A stretch of 64,000 bases of DNA, taken from assembly GCF_020497125.1 (NCBI RefSeq), contig NC_059075.1, positions 40,336,003 through 40,400,002 of the forward strand, given 5' to 3'. Under the pieces are notes generated by a model, which saw only the letters and a program-made list of their open reading frames with translations, did not search any database and had not been told where the DNA came from. A program made the translations under genes and the position numbers. The DNA is from Mauremys mutica. Its lineage: Eukaryota; Chordata; Testudines; Geoemydidae. Shown here one piece after another: positions 45,560 through 56,205 of this stretch. Within the stretch, counting starts at the first letter, position 1. Every line of letters starts with the position of its first letter.

Positions 45560-46590
45560 TAAAATAACCCCTCACAGAAAGACCCAGCACTCCACCCACT
45601 CTGCCTCAGTTTCCCCACAACAATCTCCATCCACTCCCACCGTAAAGGTGACTTGCCACAGTGACTTGACCCGTCAGCTAAGTCATGAACAAAAGTGCAC
45701 CCCTCCTAGGGAATCCACGTCTGAAAACAACACCCAAAGAAAAGCAACTTTGGCCCCACTGGGCACAGCCGGCAGCCCCCTTTCTTACACATTGGCTCCT
45801 AGCAGCAATAGCCTGGCTCAAGTCCAAAAATGTCAAAACACAAAATCTTTGTCCCTGTCCCAAACTGTGCCCCTTCTCTCCTTCCCATGGAGTCTGTCTT
45901 CTCTCCTCTAATTCAAGCGTTCCACTGCCCACATTCTGGGCTCAGCTGCCACCCTTCCTGGGCTCCTTACCATCTCTCCTCTCAGCCCCTCCTGGGCTCC
46001 TTTGGGTCACTCCCTGCTCTTTCCCAAGCCACCAGTCCCAGGCATTCCTGCCTAAGAGCCTTTTGTTGGGATCAAGGAGACGCGGAGTCAAGAGGTTTGT
46101 TAAGCAGGCGTCCCGAGCTCTCTTGAGCTGGGTTTTTATTAGTAATTAGAACAAAGAGCATGAGATCATAGTTACTTGTAACATATTGATTGGTTCACCC
46201 ATAGCCATCTCCCCTTGTGCAATATATCATAATTGGTGAAGGGGCTACGTGAGCTATTGGAGGGGCTACGTGCGCTATTGCCTAGTCTGTGCTTAATCAA
46301 TAACCTGAGCATTGCTTTACCTTAAGCCAGGAGTAAATGTAATAAACATGTGTGTGGTTTGCCAGCACAGCATATTTTCACTACACCTTTCGCAGGCCTC
46401 TGCCTGCCTTTTCCTCTTATCTGGCTCCTCACAGCCTTCCGCTCTCCAGCCAGCTCACTACTGCAGGGCTTCCTTCCTCTTAAGTCCAAGTCCAGCGCAG
46501 GTGCAGCAGGACAGGGCTAACAGAACAGAGCCCACTGTCCCGAAGCCTTCTGGCCCTTAAAGGGGCAGGCCTCTCTGGTACAACTTCCTA
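45560..46590 (-). mobile_element. LTR-like C/T-rich block hosting a solo LTR
   Basis: The sequence on both sides of the solo LTR at 46.06-46.39 kb is continuous in composition (pyrimidine-rich, 'ctcctgggctcctttgggtc', 'cctgccttttcctcttatct') and closes in CCTTAAAGGGGCAGGCCTC and CTGGTACA, like the blocks ending at 8.94 and 39.0 kb. Limits are uncertain. Confidence 0.35.
46064..46385 (-). mobile_element. Solo LTR of an endogenous retrovirus-like element
   Basis: The plus strand starts TGTTGGGATCAAGG and ends TTTTCACTACA (TG...CA). The perfect 5-bp duplication CCTTT lies at 46059-46063 and 46386-46390. On the minus strand AATAAA (46135-46140) lies about 70 bases before the 3' end, giving the orientation. 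Internally a pair of 'ggggctacgtg(a/c)gctattg' repeats lies near 46240-46280. No internal coding region is left. The class is inferred from structure only. Confidence 0.88.
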
Positions 46591-46594
46591 ACAG

Positions 46595-47455
46595 TGTTCT
46601 ATTAGGAATAGTGAAATTATCTCCTAAGGCAGGGATTTGAACTGTAGGAGTAACTTCATTCATTAGCTGTAAGCAGCAAGCTGTTACAGTTACTGGAGCC
46701 AGCTGATAGAGGGAGACAATCACCCACTAACCCAATGTATTACATGGGTATAAATTGGAGTGCATGCAGCCCCTGTTAAAAGAGTGGGAGAGCTGCCACT
46801 GTATTCCAGCCAAACTAGCCATACAGCCTTGTAGGGATTCAGCATTAAGTTCACACTCTTCATTACAGCACACTAGAGAAAGCCAAAAATAGATCTAGAT
46901 TAATAGATTAGATGGGCAAACAGACTCCAGCTGCAGTGTCGCCCTCCTGCTCTGAAGCCTCTTCCAGAATTAGCAGTAGCTTTGTTGCAATTCAGTCCTT
47001 CAAGCTTTTCTGAGCACTGGGGTGAGACTGCTGTGGCAGCTGTGAGAATGATTGTGTCTGTGGATCAGGGAAGTGAGAATTCCTTCTCATGGCTTCCATC
47101 ACTATGAGGGGCACATTGTCAGATTTGGTCATGATTTGTTTCTGTGAAGCTGTGTGCCTGGAACCACTTGCATGTGCAGTTTGTGCACTGTGCACACTCA
47201 GGACTCACCCTACCACACCAATTTTAATTCAAGTACTATCACCCTCGGTGCACACCTCAAAGAACTGGAAATCAAACTACAATGCACAACCTTAAACTAA
47301 CCTTCCCTTGCTATATGATTTAATAATTTAATAACAATTATTGTCTGAAAATTACAATTTTACCATACGGGAGCCAGGAAAAGAATGCAAAGCTGATTAT
47401 GTACTCCAAATATCTTGGCTAGTGAGAAATACAAACAAGCATCTATTATAGATTA
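46595..47455. other. No recognised feature
   Basis: I see no family or gene here. Confidence 0.45.
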
Positions 47456-47459
47456 ATAT

Positions 47460-47552
47460 TAAGGGCTAGATCCTCAGCTGGTGTAAATGGGCAAAGTGCC
47501 ATTAAAGTCAATGGAGTCACATTGATTTACACCAGCTAATGATGGGGCCTTG
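47460..47552. mobile_element. Palindromic MITE (Chompy-like)
   Basis: GGGCTAGATCCTCAGCTGGT and ACCAGCTAATGATGGGGCC are inverted, with 'gtgtaaatgggcaaag' and 'cattgatttacac' as inner arms and CCATTAAAGTCAATGG at the centre. This near-complete hairpin is typical of short Harbinger-derived MITEs described in crocodilians and turtles; the family name is from memory. Confidence 0.68.
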
Positions 47553-49860
47553 TGACTTTAAAATAATCAGCTCACCAATGGTATCCATATTCCTTAACTA
47601 AACCATACACCAGTGCATGGCAGATGTACATTCAAAGAAGGTTACATAACGATCCAACAAATTAACAGATTGGAGTTAAGGTTGTGCATTGCACTGTGAT
47701 AGTCAGTTCTTTGATGTGTGCAGTGAGGGTGAGAGTATTGTTGATGTGAAAGTAAATGTGTTAGAGAGGGTACTTGTGTGTGGGTATGCTCGCAGATCGA
47801 TAGTGTGTTGGATGTGAATGTTGCCTTAGTTTATTATATCTTTGCTTTTGAGGGGTTGTGTTGCGGGGAAGTATACTCGAGCACCTTAACTATAAACTAC
47901 CAGCATTTGTTGTGGGGGAATATACATGCCTATATAAATGTATCATGGCTCTGATTCTTAGGCAGGCTTCAACTCATGCTCCAATACTGCAAGTGCTGCC
48001 TTGCCCCCAGAATGAAATGCAGACACAGCATGGGTACAGCTATTTGTGCCCACAGCAACAACCATTTACACACCCGTCTGCTTTGAGTATGCAGTCAGGT
48101 AGCGATGTGCAATTGTGAGTACTGATAATTGTGGGTGCAGTTTTGCATTCACATCTAATTAGAGATGCAAAATTGTGCCCACCTAGGAGGCAATGTTTGA
48201 AAATTTAGGCCTACTGTGAAAAAATGTGGCCTATCTCGTAACACTCTCAGTAGCATGCAATACCATCCCTTTTTGCCCAGCGCGTCTCTGGGAGTGCAGG
48301 AGACTAAGTCTCCAGCCTCTGTAGATAATGGGAATTGCAAGAGCCCCCCAACCCTGACCCCCCCCCGTTCTAAGCAGTGCTTTTGTCACACTCAGCTCAT
48401 GCATTGTGGTTTCCAGGCGAATTTCCACTTGGTGCTCAGAGAGCTGAAACCTTTAGATTAATCCCAGATCTGTCAGCCTCCATCATTTTCAAGCAGGGCT
48501 CCGAGCTTTAGGAGACTCAGTTACTTTCTCCAGCACTGAGCAGCCTTAAGCCTCTCGCTGTCTCAGTGTGTGGACAGTTCTATTCCTTTCCCGCCCCTTC
48601 CCAAGATGACCCTGGATTTTTGGCTATTCTAGCTCCACCAGGATTCTCCTGGAACCGAGCCAGCATTCCTCTCCTCTTGCTCAGTACATTTCAGCTTGGT
48701 CTCTGTGGCTAAGTCAGTCCAGCTATTAGCCAAATGCCTCCATCACCCCCCTCTTCATACACACACCCTCCAACGCTGCCACCATCCCCACGCAACCCTC
48801 ATTCCTGCAACTGCAGCCCACTCTGAAGTCTCACCTCTCTGATGTAGGTGTGAAAATCAGCCCTGGGCCCAAGTACCCCAGCTGGGAAGTACTCAGACCT
48901 TTCCCTGGTATATGAACACTCCTGGCAGGCTGAAATTGAGCCCTTGCTCAAATGTGGCTTTGGTTATACTGCACCTCGGTGACTATTTGTAGGTGACTGC
49001 AGCCCAGTTATCTATCCCCTGGCACTAGAACGAGGCTGAATATTTCTCAGCCAGGGAATTGGCATCCCTCCCACCTGCTTTTCTCAGTATTTTTCAGGGG
49101 CTGGAATCTAATCTGTTCTACGCACTGAAGGTTGCTATTTATCTGGGGCCACAGCTTTGTATGGCTCCCCCACACATGCATGTTCCATGGGGCTTTTGAG
49201 CACAGCTCTCTGCCAAGCCATATCTGCTGCGGACTCTTTGGAGCTACACCAGTGCCAGTGGGACCATTGTAGGCTGCAGATCTGACCCTACGGTGCAAGC
49301 AGAAAGGAAACAGGACTTGTTTTACTTATCATTCATTAATCACCAGCCCCGTGCTCCATGCTGTACAAAGCACAGGGCAAGACACAGTGCCTACTTAAAT
49401 CACACTCATAACTTGGCACATGGGCCACACCCTTGACCACAACTTGGTCTGAGTAACTGGGCTACTCCCCGTGACCCGCAGTGGGGATAGTGCAGGAGGA
49501 GGGTAAATTATCCTCCTTCATGCCAGGCTGCAGAATGGGAGTGGAACTACCCAGCAGAAAGCTGAAGCCTGCAATACCCATGGTGACTGCTTCTCTCCCC
49601 CTGCACAAAGAGAATGGCTGGTGGAGCTACACAGTCATAGTTCCACCAGGCCTACACTCATTATCCCAAAGAAACAAGCCTACATGCTAGGTGCAGGTAC
49701 AAGGAGCCAGCATGCAGCACACTGAGTGTGGCACCCCTGCAGGGGGTCCCCTATCCACCAGGGAATTTTTGCTGAGTCAGGGCCCTCCCCATCTGTGACA
49801 GGCCTGGGTGTAGATCCCATCTGTGTCAGTGGGACACTGGGCAGAGGGAAAACAATGCTG
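47553..49860. other. No recognised feature
   Basis: About 2.3 kb with no repeat family I can name. A G/T-rich stretch at 47690-47850 has repeated 'gtgtg' and 'gatgtgaatg' words but no regular period. Confidence 0.45.
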
Positions 49861-50250
49861 CTGAGGCCTTGTCTACACTACAAGACTATTTCGAATCAAC
49901 TTAGTTCGAATTTGTGGATTCGACCTTATGAAGTCGAATTTGTGTATCCATACTAAATACACTAATTCGAATTTCTGAGTCCACATTCACGGGGCCAGCG
50001 TCGACTTTGGAAGCGGTGCACTGTGGGAAGCTATCCCACAGTTCCCGCAGTCCCCGCTGCCCATTGGAATGCTGGGTAGAGCCCCCAATGCCTGCTGGGG
50101 GGAGAAATGTGTCGAGGGTGGTTTTGGGTAAGTGTCGTCATTGAACCGTCAATCACAACCTCCCTCCCTCCCTCCTTGAAAGCGCCTGCGGGCAATCTGT
50201 TCGTGCACTTTTCTGGTCAGTGACAGCGCGGACGCCACAGCACTGCAAGC

Positions 50251-50631
50251 ATGGAGCCCGCTGCGATCATCACCGTTTTTCTCCTCCTCGCACTTTATCG
50301 TCCACCTCTTCCACAGTCAGCTGATGAGAAATTGGGCTACTTTTCAATGGTGCTGCAAGCACTGGGGGACCATAGGGGACGTTTTGCAAACATCAACGTC
50401 GGGTGGCCGGGCAAGGTTCATGATGCGTGTGTTTTCAGGAGCTGTGGGCTGCTCAGACACCTGCAGGAAGGTAGTTTCTTCCCGGACCACGAAATAACTG
50501 TTGTGGATGAGCAGATTCCTAAAGTCATCCTCGGGGACCCAGCCTGCCCGCTAATGCACTTGCTCATGAAGCCCTATACAGGCGCCTGGGACAGCGACAA
50601 GGAACTCTTCAAATACCAGCGAGCAGCGTGA
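50251..50631 (+). pseudogene. Harbinger DDE nuclease (HARBI1-type), internally deleted
   Basis: A 126-codon frame starts with MEPAAIITVFLLLALYRP, then jumps to KLGYFSMVLQALGDHRGRFA, INVGWPGKVHDACVFRSCGL and VILGDPACPLMHLLMKPY. These are in the right order for the DDE_Tnp_4 domain of Harbinger transposases. VILGDPACPL should hold the second catalytic aspartate. The region with the first aspartate (normally a DGTH-type motif) is missing between the N-terminus and KLGYF, and the frame stops before the VECAFG-type motif with the catalytic glutamate. Usual length is above 300 residues. It is therefore catalytically dead. Its 3' UTR has AATAAA at 50763-50768. Confidence 0.88.
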
Positions 50632-50762
50632 CCTGTGACTGTTCATTTTCTTTACAGAGAAGCTGAACCTGCCCCTGTTTCTTTACCCACTGACTGTTGA
50701 CTCTCCTCTTCGGTTACATACCCCGTTCACCCCGTTTCCCCCACTTCCAACACACGTGTAAA

Positions 50763-50768
50763 AATAAA
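50763..50768 (+). promoter_or_regulatory. Polyadenylation signal of the nuclease gene
   Basis: AATAAA lies about 130 bases after the stop of the nuclease frame, in an AT-rich stretch. Confidence 0.65.
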
Positions 50769-51334
50769 ATACATGTCCCATTGTTACTGAAGAAAGGTTT
50801 CTTTATTCATGACTTTGCGTTAAAGGGTTGAAACTGGGAGGCAGACTGTGCTGGGTAGGGTGTGCGGTGATGTAAAGACCGCCTCTAAACTCAACGAATG
50901 ACAGGCTCCTGCTCCTAGAGCGGTCCGCAGTGCCGGAATGCTTCTTTCAACGGAGCCTGCCATCCCTTTTTTTCAAATTCTGTGTGCGGGGGGATATGTG
51001 ACCTTGTGGCGGAGGAGTACGGATACAGATTCCTCTGCTGCATGACTCAGCAGTCCAGGACAAGGACCGCTGTATAAGATCTGTAACCGCCCTCCCCCGC
51101 TACAAAGTCACATCCCCCCCGCCCACACAGAACCTGGAAACCACCTCCCATACCGACCATGGTGCCTACTGACTGCACTGTGTGTGTGACCCACTGCTGA
51201 TCCTGCCCCCGTGTCTGTACCCTGGGAAAGGTGACTGTCCTATGCAATTAACAACCCCCTTCCCCATGCCCCCCATTCAAACACAGTCTTCTTTGAAAAA
51301 ACATGACGGAAACAGTAATTAACAGCAAAGTATT

Positions 51335-51340
51335 TTTATT
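51335..51340 (-). promoter_or_regulatory. Polyadenylation signal of the Myb/SANT-like gene
   Basis: Antisense AATAAA lies about 160 bases beyond the stop of the minus-strand frame at 51501. With the plus-strand signal at 50763 it shows that the two genes converge and end close together. Confidence 0.6.
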
Positions 51341-51874
51341 ACTTAAGTAGACACTTAGGGGATGGAACTGGGATTGGGACTTGTGTGAGTCCGGAAGGGA
51401 ACGACTTCTGCAAATGTAGGGTATGAGAGCTTTTGGGTACTTGAGCACTCTGCTGGGGTGCAGTGACAGTTTACACGGCCTCTGGCGCCCCTCCTTCTGG
51501 TTATTTTGGGTGAGGGGGGTATGGGACTTTGTGGCGGGGGAGGGCGGTTGCAGATACACTGCAGGGGGGCTCTGTCCTCCTGCGGTCCTGCAGAACATCC
51601 ACAAGGCGCCTGAGCGTGTCCGTTTGCTCCCTCACTAGTCCAAACATTGTTTGAGTCGCCTGCTTGTCTTCCTCACGCCACCTCTCCTCCCGTTCGCTGT
51701 GTGAGCGCTGGTACAGAGAGACGGTCTCCCTCCACTGGCTCTGCTGGTCCGCCTTGGCTAGGTAGCAGCCCATACGTTCATCGAATATCTTGTCCCTTGT
51801 CTTTTTCTTTCTCTGCCTAATCTTTGCCAGCCTCTGCGAGGGGGATGCTGTGGCAGGTCTGGAGACAGTGGAAG

Positions 51875-53807
51875 CTGTGAGATGGGAAACAGGGAGTGAA
51901 TTCTTTGCAAAGATACATTTTTGCGAACAATTAACTGAGTCTAGGCTGTCTCTGTGATTTCTGGGTTGAGACCCCTGTGCCTGCTGGGGCACAAATAATT
52001 TTCGCGGTGGATTCTGGGTAAATGTCGCCAGTCATTCCTTCCTCCGGGAAAGCAACGGCAGACAATCATTTCAAGCCCGTTTTCCCAGAATTGCCCTGGC
52101 ATACGCCATAACGTGGCAACCATGGACACTGTTTTGCCTTTTGTGTATGTCACCATATGTGTACTAGATGCCGCTGACAGAGGCGGTCCAGCAGCGCTAC
52201 ACAGCAGCATGCTTTTGCTTTTGCATGACAGCAGAGATGGTTACCAGCCATATTGTACCATCTACCATACCATAAATTGGTAATAAGATGGGCATGGTTA
52301 CCTGTCCTTTTGCACTGCACCATTTGGTGCTGTCATAAGTGCCCCTGGCCGAGCAGCCAGGGGCGCAAAAGCAAAAATTGGGAATGACTCCCTGAGTCAA
52401 TCCCTCCTTTTTGGTATCTAAAAATAGAATCAGTCCTGCCTAGATTATGGGCAAGTGTACTAGAGAACCACTGTATCATAGAACCAGATAGCACAGCTGC
52501 TCTGTGTCCGATCCTGCATAAATTTGGAGCTGTATGCTATTCACAGGGGGTGCTCCTGCAACAACACCACCTGTTCATTCCGGCCTTCCCACAGCCTTCC
52601 TGGGCTACCATACCATTGTCCCACCACTTGTGTGATGAAGTAATAAAGAATGCAGGAATAAGACACAGTGACTTGTTTGTGAGAAATGAGTGGAAGGAAG
52701 CCTCCAGCTGCAATGATAGTCCAGGCAGGACATTAATTACTGTGGATGAAAGAGCCCATCATCCCTCTGCTAGTCCAGGGGCAATTCAATCTTTTCTTTA
52801 CACAGGAAGGGTGGGGGCTGATGGAGCTCAGCCCCCTGTTGCAATGATGAGGACGGTTACCAGCCATACTGCACCATCTACCATGAAAAATTAGGGCCAG
52901 GCGCCCTTGATCGACCTCACAGATGCTAGTACGCATGGTTACCAGTCCTTTTGCACTGCCCCATGTGCCAATAGGCTGATGATGAGGACGGATACCAGCC
53001 ATATTGCACCATCAGCCATCCATAGCGTGGGGGGAGCAAGGATGTTGGTGTTGAGTGCTGCACCATCGCGTCTATCTGCAGCATTCAGTAAAGATAGGGT
53101 GACATGTAAAAGAGTCAAGAGAGGATTGTTTTCCCTTTCACTTCTGGTGGTGGGTGGGGGTGTGTGCGCAAATTGCCGAACTATGCCCTGACCCACCGCA
53201 GACACTGTGTTTGACCCTAGAAGCATTTGGAGCTCATCCAAGAATGCAAATACTTTTCGGAGACAGCAGGAACTGTGGGATACCTTGCGTCCTCATTCCC
53301 CCCTCCCTCCATGAGCGTCCATTATATTCTTTGGCTTTCCGTTACGCTCGTCACGCAGCTGCGTGCTGAGTCTGTGCTATGCCGTCTGTCCGTGGATTTA
53401 TTAAAAATACTTTGGACCAGGCGCACCATAACAGTAATTCCACTACTTAGATGCATGAGTCTCCTAGCGAGATCACCGTGAGGACGGGCACTGAAGGAGA
53501 TAGAAAGCGCATGCTGCGTGAAATCTATCACGAACCACGGACCGATGCAGCTGTGCTCGGGGAGGCAATGCTCCCTGAATACCGCATGAAAGCCTCGCGG
53601 GGAAAAGGGTGCTATCACGGAGCACCCAATAAGGCAGCTCTCCCCAGGAACCTCCTGCTGATGCTTATCGAATAACGGAAGGAGAGCTTCGTGGAGATCT
53701 CCCAGGAGGATTTCTGTTCTATCACCATATATAGAGAGACCTCCTTCTCACACACTTCAGATTCCTGTTATATTAAGAATAAAAGTTAACATGGTTAAAG
53801 CACTTAC
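51875..53807 (-). other. Intron of the Harbinger Myb/SANT-like gene, with internal repeats
   Basis: GT...AG boundaries and phase are described with the gene. The intron (1933 bp) carries three copies of a GGTTACCAGCCATA-type word followed by CACCATC (52236-52268, 52845-52885, 52981-53016) and two copies of a 'catggttacc' + 'gtccttttgcactgc' word (52295-52318, 52934-52959). Plus-strand frames at 52550-52894 and 52907-53191 are in one phase with a single stop between them; I cannot assign a protein. Confidence 0.7.
52236..53016 (+). repeat. Dispersed short direct repeats within the Harbinger
   Basis: Three copies of about 35 bases: 'agatggttaccagccatatt', 'gaggacggttaccagccat' and 'gaggacggataccagccat', each followed by (t/c)g(t/c)accatc. 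Alternating with them are two 'ccttttgcactgc' copies. Such repeats can be binding sites for the element's own proteins or traces of local duplication; the sequence does not say which. Confidence 0.6.
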
Positions 53808-54727
53808 CGACTGCTCCTTCCCCTGATTCAGGATCCGGGTTCATGGCCGGGGAGGGTTGGTAGGGGATCTCCGTGACGGTGATGAATAGATCCTGGCTGT
53901 CGGGGAAACCAGCGTTGTAAGCGCTCTCGCCTGCCTCGTCCTCCACAAACACTTCCTCATCTTCCCCGTCCGCGAACATCGTCGAGGAACTGTCCGTTGA
54001 CACTGTCCCATCCTCAGAGTCCATGGTCACTGATGGGGCAGTGGTGGCAGGCTCCGTAGCGTCCGTTTGCCGCTTTGATATTTTTGGTAGCCTTGTCTGG
54101 GGTCCTTGGTTTTCACGCGGCGATGCGTTGCATGACGGCTGTATCCTCTGTCTGGATCATGGCTTTGGAGACCTTCTCGTAGGTCTTTGCATTCCGTTTG
54201 TTGGAGCGCAGCTCCGAAAGCACAGACTCCTCGCCCCACACACCGATCAGATCCAAGAGTTCCCGGTCAGTCTATGCCGGGTCCCTCTTTCTATTCAGAG
54301 ATTACATGAACTCCTCTGCTGGAGAGCTCTGCATTGCTGCCGGTGCTGCTGAGCTCGCCCCGATGTCCAACCACGAAATGAGATTCTAACTGTCCAGAAA
54401 GGAAAAGGAATTCAAATTTTCCCGGGTCGTTTCCTGTGTGGCTGCTCAGAGCATCGAAGCTCGGACTGCTGTCCAGAGCGTCAACAGAGTGGTGCACTGT
54501 GGGATAGCTCCCGGAGCTACTAAGTTCGATTTGCATCCACACCTAGCCTAATTCGAGCTAGCCATGTCGAATTTAGCGTTACTCCACCTGTCGGGGTGGA
54601 GTACCAAATTCGAACTAAAGAGCCCTCTAGTTCGAATTAAATGGCTTCCTGGTGTGGACGGTTGAGCAGTTAGTTCGAATTAACGCTGCTAAATTCGATT
54701 TAAAGTCCTAGTGTAGACCAGGCCTGA

Positions 54728-55328
54728 GAAAGCATGGGATGGATAAGCAGAGATAAAGTAGAGCTACCTGCGGGAAGATCTGTTGATCAGGAGAGAATCT
54801 CTAGGGGCAGAAAGCAAGCAGGGTAACATACCCAGAGTCCCACACAGCCACTGCCTCAGAGCCCAGGCACTCTTCCAGAGCCCTTCCCTTTGCACAGGTG
54901 TTCAGAAGACAGGAAAGGAAACCTGGATTAACCCCTTGTGCACTGGAGATGAGGTTGTGCCCCTGCAGCTGTGAACAGCTACAAATGAAATAGTGACTCC
55001 AGGGTGAGGGCACTGAGTGTCTGAGTTCAGTATCCACCAGCCCTTTGCATTCTCTCCAAGGAGTCTCCAGTATCCTCTCTCTTTCCCCCCATTTTCTGCC
55101 TCATGCTTTTCACCGGCCAGTGTGTCAGATGTTCTAAGCAGGGCTAGAATAGCCAGGAGTGTGTGGCAGGTCAGGACTAAGGAAGCATTGGCTGATCTGG
55201 GCAAAAGGGGTGGGGAATGCAATAGCTGGGGGAAAGGGAGGGGAGCTGAGATGCATTGGCACAAACCAGCTCATGTTCTGCCCTGCTCTTAAAGATTCAG
55301 CCTCGTATTTTTGTGATCATCAAATATA
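54728..55328. other. No recognised feature
   Basis: Unique-looking sequence between two transposons; no gene or family seen. Confidence 0.45.
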
Positions 55329-55336
55329 CATGCAGG

Positions 55337-55528
55337 CAGGGCCAGCTCTAGGCACCAGCATTCCAAGCATGTGCTTGGGGGAGGCCCTTCTCAAAGGGCA
55401 GCATTCCAGCCCTTTGGGAGGCGGCTCTTTTCAAGGGGTGGCACAACGTTGTTTTTTGTTTTGTTTTTTTTCTTCAGCGGCAGCTTTTTTTTTTGCTTGG
55501 GGTGGCAAAAAACCTGGAGCTGTCTCCG
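55337..55528. mobile_element. hAT-type MITE, CAGGGCCAGCTCTAGG termini
   Basis: CATGCAGG (55329-55336) and CATGCATG (55529-55536) form an 8-bp duplication with one change. The ends CAGGGCCAGCTCTAGG and CCTGGAGCTGTCTCCG are inverted. The termini are close to those at 21483-21788, so both belong to one family. It is 192 bp with a T-rich interior. Confidence 0.82.
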
Positions 55529-55949
55529 CATGCATGACTTGAAAACCAAGAAAACCCATGGAATGAGAGTGTATTTCTCTCAATGAAGCCACAGCCCAGA
55601 CACACAGGTAAATAACATGCGTGTGTGTGTGTTTTACTGCAGCTGCGAGTGTCTATCATTCTTAAGCCATGTGTATTCACTGGGTGGGCGCTGGTGCTGT
55701 TTTCCTGCTCCACACACCCTGCTGTCGTGAGGATGCCCCTCATCTCAGAGCCACATCACAGCTGTATTGGCAGCACCCTAGTTAGAACCTGCAACCTGCC
55801 TTGAAGTGAGAAGAGCTGCTCCTAAACTAGTGATCAACAGAGGAAGAGATGAGGCATAGCCATTAATTAGGGAGAGCCACACAGGTCTGCAGGGGCAATG
55901 AGGCTGCAGGGAGGGATCTGACACACACATTTTCATCACGAAACTAGAG

Positions 55950-56205
55950 AAGGGCCTGAGAACAGGAGCCAGGAACTCCCAAGTCCTTAGCCGTAACTGT
56001 GACATTCCCTTCCTCTGTCGCCTCAGGCAAATCCCTGCCCCTCTCTAGTCTAGTCTCGTGGGATAACCATGCCTCAGTTTCCCCCTCTATAGCGTAGGGC
56101 TAATGACACTACATTACCACCGTTGTTGGGGAGGGGAATGACAAGAAGCTAGGAGGACGAATTTATTTTCTGTACGGTTGCAAAGTGCTAAGTGTATTGT
56201 GTTTT
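55950..56205 (+). mobile_element. tRNA-derived SINE, degraded
   Basis: 'gaacaggagccaggaactcc', 'attcccttcctctgtcgcct', 'caggcaaatccctgcccctc', 'catgcctcagtttccccct' and 'ggttgcaaagtgctaagtg' follow the SINE body order. The box regions are weak. Confidence 0.55.

Larger units (their letters stand above)
51501..54334 (-). pseudogene. Harbinger Myb/SANT-like DNA-binding gene, two exons, decayed
   Basis: Exon 1 (54334-53808) starts ATG CAG AGC. It encodes a SANT-type region with TDRELLDLIGVWGEESVLSE and LRSNKRNAKTYEKVSKAM, then in shifted frames 'DRGYSRHATHRRVKTKD', 'RQGYQKYQSGKRT' and an acidic stretch, DGEDEEVFVEDEAGESAYNA. Exon 2 (51874-51501) encodes the basic ASPSQRLAKIRQRKKKTRDK and a coiled-coil-like region (SEREERWREEDKQ). 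Donor (GTCG then GTAAGTG at 53807) and acceptor (TTTCCCATCTCACAG ending 51875) join in matching phase (1+2). Damage: stops at codons 11 and 21 (54302-54304, 54272-54274) and two frameshifts in the SANT region. The family role is to bind transposon ends and bring the nuclease to the nucleus. Confidence 0.87.
49865..54724. mobile_element. PIF/Harbinger DNA transposon, two-gene, 4.86 kb, inactive
   Basis: TGA lies directly outside both ends (49862-49864 and 54725-54727), a 3-bp duplication as in PIF/Harbinger. The ends GGCCTTGTCTACACTA and TAGTGTAGACCAGGCC are inverted repeats, followed by TTCGAAT-rich subterminal sequence on both sides. GGTGCACTGTGGGA occurs near each end (50015-50028, 54491-54504) in the same orientation. 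Inside lie a DDE nuclease gene (plus) and a Myb/SANT-like gene (minus), converging, the two proteins that Harbinger elements need. Both are damaged, so the copy is dead, though its termini could still serve as substrates if another copy supplied the proteins. Confidence 0.93.
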
